Origin: G025836975 sp049646585
GTDB taxonomy: Bacteria; Pseudomonadota; Gammaproteobacteria; Burkholderiales; Burkholderiaceae_B
Direction of reading: 5' to 3'
Assembly: GCA_049646585.1 (NCBI GenBank)
Contig: JBARWC010000118.1
Span: 1 to 64,000 of the forward strand
DNA length: 64,000 bases
The notes under the pieces were generated by a model. It did no database searches and was not told the DNA's origin. It was given only the letters and a program-made list of their open reading frames with translations. This document shows positions 42,980 to 52,198 of this stretch, one piece after another. Every line of letters begins with the position of its first letter. Positions within the stretch are counted from its first letter, which is position 1. The position numbers and the translations under genes were made by a program.

Positions 42980-45016
42980 ATGGCCGAAGCGGAAGACGTC
43001 ATTACCGATGCGGCCAGGCACGCCACCGTCTATGCGCGCGAGCTGTGGCTGCGCAAGCGCGGCAAAGCCCAGCCCGACTTCCTGACACTGGCCCAGGCCG
43101 CGCCGCGCCTGGACCTGCTGATCAACGCCGTCTTCGGACAAAGCTACCCCTTGCGCGTGGCCCACCCGCCCGCCATACCCACCCTGCTGACCCGATGGTT
43201 CCGCCGCCACGACATCATGCCCTCGGCCGCCCCCGTCCCTGCCACCGACGGCACATCCATCTGGCTGCCCAATGCCATCGAAACCGACGACCATGAACTG
43301 GCCATGGAACGCTTCCGCGTCATGGCCTTGCTGCAAGCCATGCGCATACAGCGCGGCAGCGTGCTTGCCATCGACAGCATCACAACGCCGCGCATCCGCG
43401 CCATCTACCTATTGCTGGAAGCCCATGCCAGCGACCAGGCCCTGGCCGCCCTACTGCCCGGCATCGTCCCCGCCATCAATCGCTTGCGGCTCGAATGCCT
43501 GGCCGGGCGCCCCGCAATAACCCGATTGCCGCGAGGCTGCCAGCCCATAGAACAATGGACGCAAGCCATACTGCGCTGCCCCCTCGGGCAAACCCTTGCG
43601 GACATCCCCTTGTGCCCCACCCCCGCGGCATCGCTTTCCACCGCCATGGAAATGGCTCGGGCACTGAAAGAGCATGACGACGCCCAAGCGCGCGAGCCCC
43701 ACGCCCACGCCTTGCACAAAGACAGCTGGACCGGCAAACTGCTGCCGCCCGCCGATACTTCGGACGGTGCAGAACAGCCTACCGCGCCCGGCGACGACCA
43801 GGCCCCATCCGCCCAGCCCCCACGCAGCGCCCGCATGCCGCGCCGCCCCAAAGAACGCAAGGCCAACGAAGACGAGGACAACGATCAGCAAGGCGTATGG
43901 ATGGTGCAAACCAACGCCCCCCTGGAAAAAGCCGAAGATCCCATGGGCATGCAGCGCCCCGCCGACCGCGACGAACAAACCGCCGCCGAAGAATTCGCCG
44001 ACGCCCTGTCGGAACTGCCGGAAGCCCGGTTGGTATCCACACCGGGCAAACCGCGAGAAGTCCTGCTGTCCGACGACCCGCCCGGCAAACGCAGCCGGGC
44101 CGGCGCAGCGCAGCCGGCGCCGGAAGCCCAATGGCGCTACCCCGAATGGGACTACCGCATCGACGGCTACCACCACCCCGGCGCCACCGTAAAAATGCAG
44201 ACGCTGGAGCCCGGCCCACAAGCCTGGGTAGAGGCCACCCTGAAACTCCACCAAACCATGCTGGACACCCTGCGCAAGCGCTTCGAAATGCTGCGCGCCG
44301 AACGCGTCTGGCAACGCCGCCAACTGGACGGCGATGACATCGACCTGGACGCCTGCACCGAAGCCCTAGCCGACACCCGGGCCGGCCTGCCCATGCCACA
44401 GGCGCTATATAAACAGCAGCGCCCCCAGCGGCGCGACATGGCTATCATGCTGCTGATAGACATCAGCGGATCCACCGACTCGTGGCTGTCCGCCAACCGG
44501 CGCATCATCGACGTCGAACGCGAAGCCCTGCTGCTGGTCGCCATCGCCCTGGAACGCCTGGGCGAGCCCTATTCCATACAGGCCTTCTCCGGCGAAGGCC
44601 CACAAAGCGTCACCGTCAACGCCATCAAGGACTTCAAGGAGCCCTACGACAACGACATCGCACAGCGCATAGCCGCGCTAGAGCCCCAGCACTACACCCG
44701 CGCCGGCGCCGCCCTGCGCCACGCCAGCACCCTGCTGATGCAACAACCCGCCCGGCACCGGCTGTTATTGCTGCTATCCGACGGCAAGCCCAATGATGTG
44801 GATCAGTATGAAGGGCGCTACGGCGTGGAGGATATGCGAAGGGCTGTCGAGGAAGCCAAACAGCAAGGGATATTTCCCTTCTGCCTGACCATAGACCGGC
44901 AGGCGGCTGGGTATCTGCCGTCGATATTCGGGGCCAGGCAGTATGCGTTGCTGGGCAGGCCGGAAATGCTGCCGACCGTGCTGCTGGACTGGATGCGAAG
45001 GCTGATATCGCACTGA
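42980..45016 (+). CDS. norD: VWA-domain nitric oxide reductase activation protein NorD
   Basis: This 678-residue cytoplasmic protein has a C-terminal von Willebrand factor A domain whose MIDAS motif is LLIDISGSTDSW, with a further LLLLSDGKPND segment. The N-terminal half is alpha-helical. A charged, low-complexity linker (about residues 230-370, rich in Glu, Asp, Pro and Lys) separates the two. NorD works with the AAA+ protein NorQ to insert the non-heme iron or otherwise mature NorB; this is known for the CbbQ/CbbO-type pairs. It is the last gene of the nor operon and is followed by tRNA-Leu 88 bases later. Confidence 0.93.
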   Translation: MAEAEDVITDAARHATVYARELWLRKRGKAQPDFLTLAQAAPRLDLLINAVFGQSYPLRVAHPPAIPTLLTRWFRRHDIMPSAAPVPATDGTSIWLPNAIETDDHELAMERFRVMALLQAMRIQRGSVLAIDSITTPRIRAIYLLLEAHASDQALAALLPGIVPAINRLRLECLAGRPAITRLPRGCQPIEQWTQAILRCPLGQTLADIPLCPTPAASLSTAMEMARALKEHDDAQAREPHAHALHKDSWTGKLLPPADTSDGAEQPTAPGDDQAPSAQPPRSARMPRRPKERKANEDEDNDQQGVWMVQTNAPLEKAEDPMGMQRPADRDEQTAAEEFADALSELPEARLVSTPGKPREVLLSDDPPGKRSRAGAAQPAPEAQWRYPEWDYRIDGYHHPGATVKMQTLEPGPQAWVEATLKLHQTMLDTLRKRFEMLRAERVWQRRQLDGDDIDLDACTEALADTRAGLPMPQALYKQQRPQRRDMAIMLLIDISGSTDSWLSANRRIIDVEREALLLVAIALERLGEPYSIQAFSGEGPQSVTVNAIKDFKEPYDNDIAQRIAALEPQHYTRAGAALRHASTLLMQQPARHRLLLLLSDGKPNDVDQYEGRYGVEDMRRAVEEAKQQGIFPFCLTIDRQAAGYLPSIFGARQYALLGRPEMLPTVLLDWMRRLISH

Positions 45017-45104
45017 CGGCCGGCCTTGTGCAAAAATCCTCAGCCCTGCGTATAATTACGCCTTCCTGCCACGCGCTGTGTTCTGCAGCGCGACATGCTC
45101 GATT

Positions 45105-45189
45105 GCCCGGGTGGTGAAATTGGTAGACGCAGGGGACTCAAAATCCCCCGCCGCAAGGCGTGCCGGTTCGATTCCGGCCCCGGGCACCA
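45105..45189 (+). tRNA. tRNA-Leu (anticodon CAA)
   Basis: A complete 85-nt class II tRNA with encoded CCA is present. The acceptor GCCCGGG pairs with CCCGGGC, and the D arm contains AATTGGTAG. The anticodon stem GGGGA/TCCCC holds loop CTCAAAA, so the anticodon is CAA, reading UUG. A long variable arm (CGCCGCAAGGCG) and T arm CCGGTTCGATTCCGG follow. It marks the left boundary of a lower-G+C accessory region and is a plausible integration target. Confidence 0.97.
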
Positions 45190-45202
45190 TCTAAAAAATC
45201 TT

Positions 45203-45645
45203 GGCTCTACCCCATTAACGGGGGATCCGGGCATTCATCAAACTCGGTTAATCACACCATTCCAACCGCATTGAGCCAAGACTCGCAGGCGGTAATTCTC
45301 AAAATTCCTGAATCCATACGCTCTGCGTGAGAGCATCTCCATCTTCGTGTGGAACCCCTCGGTGATCCCATTGGATTTGGAGAAGCGCCACATGCGTACG
45401 ATGGGCTCGAGCCACGATCTTAACGTAGCAGCCAGGGCCCTGGCCGGACTTTGCTCAAACTGACCAATCAAGGCCAGAAACTTGGGTAAGAGCCGCTGGG
45501 CTCGCTTGGCTCTCATGTTCTTCATCACCAGAAATCCGTTCAGTTGCTGCTTGGCGTAATACAGCGCCTGCAGCACGGGCGCCTGCGTCAGGTACTGGCG
45601 CAGCCGTTCCTTCTGTATCGAGGTTACCTTGGACCGGATGCGCGA
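45203..45645 (-). mobile_element. Remnant of an ISL3-family insertion sequence (transposase C-terminus)
   Basis: An open frame (45238-45645) encodes about 135 residues of an ISL3-type transposase C-terminus. Recognisable segments are LRQYLTQAPVLQALYYAK, EPIVRMWRFSKSNGITEGFHTKMEMLSRRAYGFRNFENYRLRVL and the ending QCGWNGVINRV. A stop codon (TAA, 45648-45646) cuts the frame and the N-terminal two thirds are missing, so the gene is dead. The sequence GGCTCTACCCC at 45203-45213, just past the stop codon, resembles the outer end of such an element. The left end has been lost next to the ABC gene that follows. Confidence 0.8.
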
Positions 45646-45673
45646 TTATGCAAATACATATAGATAAAAAGCT

Positions 45674-46453
45674 ATGAACACATTGCCCCATACAGCTACG
45701 AGCCTGGAAACCACTACCACTCGCGACACGATAGTCGACATAACTGGGCTGAATAAATGGTATGGCAATTATCATGCACTCAAGGACATCAACCTGCAGG
45801 TGCAAAGCGGTGAACAGATTGTCATTTGCGGCCCGTCAGGGTCAGGCAAGTCGACACTCATACGCAGTATCAATCAGCTCGAAACGCATGAAAGCGGGAC
45901 GATCATGATCAATGGCCGCGAAATCTCCAAATCCACGCCACGCATACACGAAATGCGCCGCGATATCGGCATGGTATTCCAGCACTTCAACCTTTTCCCC
46001 CATCTAACCGTATTACGCAATTGCACTTTGGCCCTGACCCGGGCACGCAAGATGGACCGCAAAAAGGCGGAAGACATTGCCCGGCATTACCTGGAACGAG
46101 TCCATATTTCCGAGCATGCGCATAAACACCCAAGCCAGCTATCTGGAGGCCAGCAACAGCGGGTCGCGATTGCCAGGGCATTATGCATGAGTCCCAAGGT
46201 GATGCTGTTCGACGAACCCACTTCAGCCCTGGACCCTGAAATGATCAAAGAGGTGCTTGACGTGATGGTCAACCTTGCCCAAGACGGCATGACCATGCTT
46301 TGTGTCACCCACGAAATGGGCTTTGCCAAGACGGTCGCAGACCGCATTGTATTCATGGATCAAGGCCAAATCGTCGAGCAAGCGCCGCCCGCCCAGTTTT
46401 TCTCGGCGCCCCAGCATGAACGCAGCCGCGTATTTCTCAATCAAATTCTTTAA
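45674..46453 (+). CDS. Amino-acid ABC transporter ATP-binding protein (GlnQ/polar amino acid type)
   Basis: This 259-residue ATPase has Walker A GPSGSGKST (residues 53-61), the Q-loop VFQHFNLFPHLTV, the signature LSGGQQQRVAIARAL and Walker B MLFDEPTSALDP. The segment pattern is that of polar amino acid importers such as GlnQ or the ectoine transporter EhuA. No permease or binding protein gene accompanies it: its start lies about 25 bases from the broken ISL3 remnant, so the upstream part of its operon has probably been lost. There is no good ribosome binding site before ATG 45674. It is followed after 29 bases by a deacylase gene. Confidence 0.88.
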   Translation: MNTLPHTATSLETTTTRDTIVDITGLNKWYGNYHALKDINLQVQSGEQIVICGPSGSGKSTLIRSINQLETHESGTIMINGREISKSTPRIHEMRRDIGMVFQHFNLFPHLTVLRNCTLALTRARKMDRKKAEDIARHYLERVHISEHAHKHPSQLSGGQQQRVAIARALCMSPKVMLFDEPTSALDPEMIKEVLDVMVNLAQDGMTMLCVTHEMGFAKTVADRIVFMDQGQIVEQAPPAQFFSAPQHERSRVFLNQIL

Positions 46454-46482
46454 CGGCGATGCCGTTATAAACAGGACCAGTC

Positions 46483-47487
46483 ATGTCAGACAAAAGCCGT
46501 ATATGGACACGCATCGATCTCGATGCCGATGGCAAACAGAACGATTATTTATGGGTTTCGCATTCATCGGACTCATCGGCATACGGCTGCATTCCCGTTC
46601 CTGTTATCTGCATCCGTAACGGCGACGGGCCCACAACATTGTTGACCGCCGGCAACCACGGTGACGAATACGAAGGCCAGGTCGCCCTGATCCGGCTGGC
46701 ACGTGAATTGAACTCAGAAAACGTGCGTGGACGCGTCATCATCATACCGTCGTTGAATTTTCCCGCCGTTGATGCCGGGAGGCGTGTTTCGCCCGTCGAC
46801 AATGGCAACTTGAACCGCCTTTTTCCGGGGCTGGCCAACGGTAGCCCCACCGAGATGATCGCTCACTACGTGGACTCGGTTCTGCTTCCCCAATGCGATC
46901 TGGTCATCGATTTGCATTCTGGTGGCCGTTCTCTTGAATATACGCCCTGCGCCTTGGCTCGGCACAGCTCTGACCCCGAGCAATCCAGGCATATCTCGGA
47001 GCTTCTAGAGGTGTTCGGTGCGCCAGTATCCATCTTGACGGACGGTGCCGGAGGAGGCGCGGCCACGACACTGTATGCAGCGGCGAGCGCACGGGGAATC
47101 CCGGCGATTACAACAGAGCTTGGAGGCGGAGGAACCCTTACTCAGCCCGGATTGAGCATTGCAGAACAGGGAACACGGCGCGTACTGAAACATTACGGCA
47201 TCACACCTGATGCAAAAGTTGAGCCAGGCTCTCCGCTACGGCTGTTCTCTTCCGGCGGCACAGCACGAGCCATCTATGCAACAGAAAAAGGCCTGTTCGA
47301 GCCCATGGCCACACCTGGTCAAGAAGTCTCGGCCGGTCAGCTGGCGGGCTATATTCATAGCTACGAGAAGCCCTTACAAGAACCGACCAGCCTATATTTC
47401 CCAGCGGACGGAATGGTTTCCTGCCGTCGCTTCCCTACATTGACCATGCCCGGAGACTGCCTGTTCAATCTGGCCCTTCCGCTATAG
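46483..47487 (+). CDS. Succinylglutamate desuccinylase/aspartoacylase-family deacylase, DoeB-like
   Basis: This 334-residue zinc hydrolase has ligands visible in GNHGDEYEG (His59, Glu62) and DLHSGG (His145). The likely catalytic glutamate is in TTELGGGG (Glu212). The N-terminal NGDGPTTLLTAGNHGDEYEGQVAL and middle GNLNRLFPG resemble DoeB, the N-acetyl-diaminobutyrate deacetylase of ectoine breakdown, and related AstE/AspA enzymes. An ectoine-type role would fit the EhuA-like ATPase before it, but doeA and the rest of that pathway are absent here. The C-terminal beta domain (from residue about 240) is intact. The function is therefore a hydrolase of an N-acyl amino acid, exact substrate unknown. 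Confidence 0.78.
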   Translation: MSDKSRIWTRIDLDADGKQNDYLWVSHSSDSSAYGCIPVPVICIRNGDGPTTLLTAGNHGDEYEGQVALIRLARELNSENVRGRVIIIPSLNFPAVDAGRRVSPVDNGNLNRLFPGLANGSPTEMIAHYVDSVLLPQCDLVIDLHSGGRSLEYTPCALARHSSDPEQSRHISELLEVFGAPVSILTDGAGGGAATTLYAAASARGIPAITTELGGGGTLTQPGLSIAEQGTRRVLKHYGITPDAKVEPGSPLRLFSSGGTARAIYATEKGLFEPMATPGQEVSAGQLAGYIHSYEKPLQEPTSLYFPADGMVSCRRFPTLTMPGDCLFNLALPL

Positions 47488-47696
47488 TTGAGGCTGCAGG
47501 GTGCAATCACTAGCAGCTTCGAAACCCGAGTAATAAATGTGGCGTAGCTGCGGCATGACCAATGCGCATTACTGAAAAAACAGGCTGAATGAGAACGGCT
47601 TCCCCCTCCATTCTTGCTGCACCAATGATGGCGAATGTTGGGAAAGATCAGCGGGTAGCAGCCATCAAACAAAACAGACGAAATCACTAAATCACT

Positions 47697-47915
47697 CGTC
47701 CGGTGATGGGGCAAACGGCTCTCAAAATAAGAGCCGTCTCCGGTATTCAAGACCTGCGTTTCCTCTCCCACTGTTAGCTCAATCTTCCCTTTGATGACTA
47801 CGCCTGCTTCATGGGCAGAATGAGAAAGCGCCTCGCCCGACTCACCACCAGGGACATATCGTTCGTGCAGCAGCAACACATGGCGATTGGAATGATTGAT
47901 TCCGACCATGCGGTA
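47697..47915 (-). pseudogene. Remnant of a cupin-domain (XRE-type) regulator
   Basis: About 73 codons encode a recognisable cupin segment (HVLLLHERYVPGGESGE, then SHSAHEAGVVIKGKIELTVG and GDGSYFESRLPHH). This is typical of the C-terminal sensor domain of XRE/PuuR-like regulators. The helix-turn-helix that should precede it is absent; upstream DNA is already vapC. After LPHH the frame continues into unrelated sequence. It is best read as a decayed fragment. The adjoining 47488-47696 stretch shows nothing else recognisable. Confidence 0.6.
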
Positions 47916-47944
47916 TGACACGCTACCGCTCGGAACCTTGCTCC

Positions 47945-48367
47945 CTAGCGTACAGCCCACGGATCGAAAATTGTCACGCCAGTTGATTGAAAATCGGCAA
48001 CGTTTCGGGTCACCAAGATCATTCCATGAACGAGTGCCGTTGCTGCAATCAAGCTATCCATAGCTGGACCTGGGTCAGGCACATGAAGCGCCGCGCAGCG
48101 CTGAGCGACTGCAGTGTCAACCGACAGGATTCGACCAGCGAAGGCTGGTAAAACATGGTTCTCTAGCCAAGCTCGGAAAATAGCGCCTTGCACCGGGTCG
48201 CGACGCTCGACTAACAGTATGCCGAGTTCCAGCTCCTGTATGGAAATTACTGACAAGTAGAGGTCTACCGCATCCACACTATCAGCCCACTGTGCCACAT
48301 TTTTGTCAGCCCGGCCAAGCCGAACTTTGCGCAGTTCAGAGACTACATTGGTATCAAGAAGGAACAT
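47945..48367 (-). CDS. vapC: PIN-domain ribonuclease toxin, VapC/FitB type
   Basis: This 140-residue PIN nuclease has the acidic active site: Asp5 in FLLDTNVVSE, a glutamate in VISIQELELGI, and Asp residues in PAMDSLIAATAL and TRNVADF. VapC toxins cleave tRNA or rRNA. The start codon overlaps the antitoxin stop by one base (TGATG), indicating coupled translation. A 22-bp palindrome upstream of the pair is the likely operator. The C-terminal end abuts a decayed regulator fragment. Confidence 0.9.
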   Translation of the reverse strand: MFLLDTNVVSELRKVRLGRADKNVAQWADSVDAVDLYLSVISIQELELGILLVERRDPVQGAIFRAWLENHVLPAFAGRILSVDTAVAQRCAALHVPDPGPAMDSLIAATALVHGMILVTRNVADFQSTGVTIFDPWAVR

Positions 48368-48621
48368 CAGGAGAAATCCGCAGGCTTCGCCAGGTCACGC
48401 GAACGAGGGGCCTCAAAATCAACAGCGGCGATGCCCGGCATTGCCAGCAAATCAGCAATCTTCTTGTGGCTTCCAGTAATGCTCTGGTAAAACTCGATGC
48501 TCATGAGAACATGGGCCGGCCGCCCTCGGTCAGTGATGAACACCGGCCCATTATTTGCAGCCCGTTTTGCCTCGCTTGCCCCTTGGTTGAACTCGCGGCT
48601 CGATATAGTGGTGATGGTCAT
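48367..48621 (-). CDS. vapB: Phd/YefM-family antitoxin (VapB partner)
   Basis: This 84-residue antitoxin has the Phd/YefM N-terminal DNA-binding fold (MTITTISSREFNQGASEAKRAA, PVFITDRGRPAHVLMS) and a C-terminal toxin-binding tail (APRSRDLAKPADFS). The start at ATG 48621 is preferred over an upstream in-frame codon because homology begins there. It neutralises the adjacent PIN toxin and should repress its own promoter at the palindrome 24 bases upstream. Confidence 0.88.
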   Translation of the reverse strand: MTITTISSREFNQGASEAKRAANNGPVFITDRGRPAHVLMSIEFYQSITGSHKKIADLLAMPGIAAVDFEAPRSRDLAKPADFS

Positions 48622-48645
48622 AGCAGCACCTTGATGAAAAAACAC

Positions 48646-48667
48646 AATGTAGTAACGTTACTACATT
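48646..48667. promoter_or_regulatory. 22-bp perfect palindrome, vapBC operator
   Basis: AATGTAGTAAC (48646-48656) is followed immediately by its exact reverse complement (48657-48667), with no spacer. It lies 24 bases upstream of the antitoxin ATG, the position of the autoregulatory operator in Phd/VapB systems. The rest of the gap to the IclR gene (48668-48836) shows no gene. Confidence 0.8.
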
Positions 48668-48836
48668 ATTAGGCGAAACGCAAACCTAGGACCATCTTGC
48701 TTTTCGTCTTCTGCAATGCTGTTAAAGGCGACATAGCGAGAAGCCCGTAGTCACAGTAGTCTTCTGACATGACCAGGTCTTCTTTTAGAGAAAGACGCAA
48801 TAACCTTGCTTCAGCCTACGCCGACCAAGCTGCCAA

Positions 48837-49646
48837 TCAGTTGCCTGCCCCTTGGTAGCTAGCTCTTAAAAAAGTTTGACCAACTTCAAAATTTCTTAAG
48901 CTATTCACCATTTCGAGTAGTTGAGGCCCGACTTCGTTTTCGAGCTGGCCAGGCTTGACTAGGTGCGATGACAGCACGCAGTTAAATACGAACAAATCAC
49001 CTAAAACTCCCTGGTGACGATAAGGAACTCCAACTGTGCATACGTCTGGCCTATATTCCGCATAGGAATAACAAAACCCTAGAGTCTTCCACTCTTCTAT
49101 CATTGTCATTGCCCTCGCGCCAAACTTTTCCCATTGATCCGGGGTTTTTATGCGGATTTCATTGAGCAGGGCTTTTCGGTCTTCCGGCGTACAAGCAGCG
49201 AGATAGGCTCTGCCATTGGCGGTTCCAATAATAGGATGAGACATCCCAATATCCGAATACTGCTGAGCTTGTAGCGATTTACTGCGGCTAGTTTCTACGT
49301 AAACAATACTTAATCGATCACGCATTCCGAGAGACACTGACCCACCAATTTTATCGGCCAGGTATCGCATTGGAAAACGTACTAATTGTCGTAGCGGTAT
49401 GTTTGCCAACAAGGGATATGACAGTGTCAATATCGCCGTTCCTAATGAATATTTCCCCGTATCGTGATCGATACGCAGATATCCCAGTGTGGAAAGCGTA
49501 TAGGTAAATCGCGAAATCGTTGGTTTGGGAAAACCCGTGATGTCGGACAATTCACGATTTCCCAAGCTAGGTTTTTCAGGGGTGAAACAGCGAAGAATCT
49601 CTAGGCCCCGCGCTAGGGTAGTGGCGAATTGTCTATCTGTATTCAT
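48837..49646 (-). CDS. IclR-family transcriptional regulator
   Basis: This regulator of about 269 residues has an N-terminal winged helix (LARGLEILRCFTPEKPSLGNRELSDITGFPKPTISRFTYTLSTLGYL) and the IclR effector domain (SLGMRDRLSIVYVETS, then TANGRAYLAACTPEDR). I start it at ATG 49646, just before the conserved N-terminus; an upstream in-frame codon would add 22 unconserved residues. It is divergent from the Bug/monooxygenase/CoA operon across 200 bases and is its probable regulator, with the pathway substrate or a CoA intermediate as effector. Its base composition is notably A+T-richer than the nor genes. Confidence 0.88.
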   Translation of the reverse strand: MNTDRQFATTLARGLEILRCFTPEKPSLGNRELSDITGFPKPTISRFTYTLSTLGYLRIDHDTGKYSLGTAILTLSYPLLANIPLRQLVRFPMRYLADKIGGSVSLGMRDRLSIVYVETSRSKSLQAQQYSDIGMSHPIIGTANGRAYLAACTPEDRKALLNEIRIKTPDQWEKFGARAMTMIEEWKTLGFCYSYAEYRPDVCTVGVPYRHQGVLGDLFVFNCVLSSHLVKPGQLENEVGPQLLEMVNSLRNFEVGQTFLRASYQGAGN

Positions 49647-49846
49647 AACCACATTCAGGCCTTGTTGTCCGACTTTATTTCTACATCTAACCAATACACC
49701 ATCCAAACACACATAGGCTGAGTACGGCTTTGCGAAACAGTGTTCAGCATATCAAAACATATTGAGGGTAACAAGAAGCAGGCTGGTTACTATTCTCACG
49801 TTTGAAGGCAAAGACTCAGAAAAAACACTCCAAAGGAGGAGACAAA

Positions 49847-50827
49847 ATGAACTTCGCTAAAAGCTTCGTCAAAAGCGTGCTCTGCTGCACCGCGCTATCG
49901 GTGCTTTCATTGACACCAGCCTATGCAGCCGATTATCCCAATCGATCCATCAAGCTTATTGTGCCATTCGGACCCGGCGGCATTACCGATATTATTGCCC
50001 GCCAAGTGGCGAAAGGCTTAAGTGACAAACTGGGCCAATCAGTTGTTATTGAAAACAAACCCAGTGCAGGTCATATAGTCGCGCTACAAACCGTTGCTCG
50101 TGCCAAGCCCGATGGTTACACAATTTTATTGGGTTCAAACACCGGGTTCACTTCTACACCACACAGGTATAAAAACCTGGATTTCGATGTGAACTCGTTC
50201 CCTGTTATCGCTCCTATCAATATATCGCCAACGGTGCTTCTGGCCCGGCCGGAGTTTCCAGCGAACTCCATGACCGACTTTGTCAAATTGGCTAAATCCA
50301 AGCCAGGGGTACTTAACTATGGTTCCTTCGGAGTTGGCACCAGTGCCCATTTGGGCATGGAGATTTTCAAGAACGACACAGGTATTGACGTGACACACGT
50401 GCCTTACAAGGGAGATACACCGGGAATGGTGGCTCTTTTGTCCAAAGAAGTGGACGTTGTATTCAATACCTTGTTCAGTGCTCAGGAAAGAATCCGCTCT
50501 GGAGAGGTGAAGGCACTTGGCGTGCTCCAGACGGCTCGTCTAGTTAACTATCCATCCATTCAAACCATGGTCGAAGCAGGTTCGAAGAACGCTGACATGC
50601 CTGTCTGGATCGCTTTCTTTGCTTCGCCAGGGACGCCAAAGGGAATTGTAAAAATTCTCGGAGATGCCACACGCTCAGTCGTCTCATCGGCCGAGTTTGA
50701 GAAGTTCCTTGAGGAAAGAGGAAACGTGCCAATGGCGATGAGCAACGATGAGTTGCTGGAATTCATCCGCGATCAGTCGAACCGGATCGGCCCCATCGTG
50801 AAGTCACTAGGTTTGCAAGTGGACTAG
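49847..50827 (+). CDS. Bug-type tripartite tricarboxylate transporter receptor
   Basis: This 326-residue periplasmic binding protein has a Sec signal peptide (about residues 1-27, ending AYA). The Bug signatures are YPNRSIKLIVPFGPGG, VIENKPSAGHIVALQ, DGYTILLGSN and KPGVLNYGSFG. The start is ATG 49847 with an AAAGGAGG ribosome binding site 8 bases upstream. As the first gene of the catabolic operon it likely captures the carboxylate substrate. Two Pro/Gly-rich loops and the acidic pocket residues of the family are present. No TctAB membrane genes are adjacent. Confidence 0.9.
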   Translation: MNFAKSFVKSVLCCTALSVLSLTPAYAADYPNRSIKLIVPFGPGGITDIIARQVAKGLSDKLGQSVVIENKPSAGHIVALQTVARAKPDGYTILLGSNTGFTSTPHRYKNLDFDVNSFPVIAPINISPTVLLARPEFPANSMTDFVKLAKSKPGVLNYGSFGVGTSAHLGMEIFKNDTGIDVTHVPYKGDTPGMVALLSKEVDVVFNTLFSAQERIRSGEVKALGVLQTARLVNYPSIQTMVEAGSKNADMPVWIAFFASPGTPKGIVKILGDATRSVVSSAEFEKFLEERGNVPMAMSNDELLEFIRDQSNRIGPIVKSLGLQVD

Positions 50828-50940
50828 CTACAACTACATCGTTACGCCCGTAGCGATTAATTCGACGATTTTTAGTAAACAACTTTTGGCCGACGTTGCC
50901 TTTGGCGGGTATACGCACGCCCAAATAAAGGGGTAGTAGC

Positions 50941-52164
50941 ATGCGTGTGATTATTGCAGGATATGGAATTGGCGGTGCCGCGTTAGCGCTAGGCTTACAG
51001 CAGTTTGGAATCGACTGCGTAGTCCTGGAACAAGCTGAAAAGCTGGAAGAGGTTGGCGCTGGCGTACAGCTTAGCCCTAACGGCGTTTCCGTACTAAAGA
51101 ACCTTGGGGTTATGGATGAGTTGGAGAAAGTTGCCTTCGAGCCCAGGGAACTTTTGTACCGAGATTGGGAAACGGGTGAGATTCTCCTAAACAATCCGCT
51201 TATGCCGCAGATTGACCTGCACTTTGGCGCACCCTACTACCATGCGCATCGAGCCGATTTATTGCGTGTTTTGCGTGACGCTCTTGGGGGTGATCGCGTC
51301 AAACTTGGCAAGCGAATTATCGCTGTCGAACAACGCAATGAACGCGTTTTTGCTTATCTGGAAGACGGTACATGCGAGGAAGGCGATGTATTGATTGGCG
51401 CGGATGGCATCCATTCGTTAGTCAGGGCGAAAGTGTTCCAGGCTGACGCACCGCAATCATCGGGATGCTTGGCATGGCGAGGCTTGGTGGATGCAAAGGC
51501 TGCGGCACATTTGAATATCAAACCTTCAGCCCATGTATGGATGGGGCCTAACCACAGTGCCGTCATCTACTACGTGTCTGGTGGTCAGAAAATTAATTGG
51601 ATTTGTATTGGTAGCGCACCAATGAATCAGAAAGAGTCTTGGTCTGCCACGACGACTGTCGGTGAAGTGCTTGATATTTATAAAGGCTGGAATCGGGAAG
51701 TGACCGACCTGATTGCCTTGACCAACAAGCCATTTGTTACGGCGCTATATGATCGCTCGCCCTTGTCCAGTTGGGTGAAGGGGCGCATTGCTCTCATGGG
51801 CGATGCGGCACATGCAATGTTGCCCTATCACGCACAAGGTGCTGTGCAGAGTCTAGAGGACGCCTGGGTTCTGGCTCGGCTTCTAGATGTAGAGCGTAAT
51901 CAGGCTGTGGAACAAACACTGGCGCGCTATGAACAGCTACGCATGGAACGGACGGCACGTATTCAAGAGCAATCACGTTTGGCTGAGCGGCGTTTTCATA
52001 TGAGCGACCCGACGGACGTCGCTCAAAGAAATGATCGTATGCGCAAATACGATACGCAATTCAAAGGCAAATATCTCCCGCAACAAGAATGGCTCTTTGG
52101 CTATGACGCAGACCTGGCAGCTCGTGGCCAGGACGATAAGTGGCGTGCGTTGCGCACGTGGTGA
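50941..52164 (+). CDS. FAD-dependent aromatic-acid monooxygenase (salicylate hydroxylase/NicC group)
   Basis: This 407-residue class A flavoprotein monooxygenase has the GxGxxG motif at residues 7-12 (GYGIGG). The DG motif is VLIGADGIHSLVR and the GD motif is GRIALMGDAAHAMLPYHAQGA. It inserts one oxygen from O2 using NAD(P)H. Relatives hydroxylate salicylate, 3-hydroxybenzoate or 6-hydroxynicotinate; some (MHPCO type) also open a pyridine ring. The usual PFLGQG in the FAD loop is replaced by PYHAQG. It is the second gene of the operon, 113 bases after the Bug receptor and 34 bases before the crotonase. The substrate is unknown. Confidence 0.85.
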   Translation: MRVIIAGYGIGGAALALGLQQFGIDCVVLEQAEKLEEVGAGVQLSPNGVSVLKNLGVMDELEKVAFEPRELLYRDWETGEILLNNPLMPQIDLHFGAPYYHAHRADLLRVLRDALGGDRVKLGKRIIAVEQRNERVFAYLEDGTCEEGDVLIGADGIHSLVRAKVFQADAPQSSGCLAWRGLVDAKAAAHLNIKPSAHVWMGPNHSAVIYYVSGGQKINWICIGSAPMNQKESWSATTTVGEVLDIYKGWNREVTDLIALTNKPFVTALYDRSPLSSWVKGRIALMGDAAHAMLPYHAQGAVQSLEDAWVLARLLDVERNQAVEQTLARYEQLRMERTARIQEQSRLAERRFHMSDPTDVAQRNDRMRKYDTQFKGKYLPQQEWLFGYDADLAARGQDDKWRALRTW

Positions 52165-52198
52165 CGCTGGCGGGTGCACTGAATCTCAGGAGAGCGCA

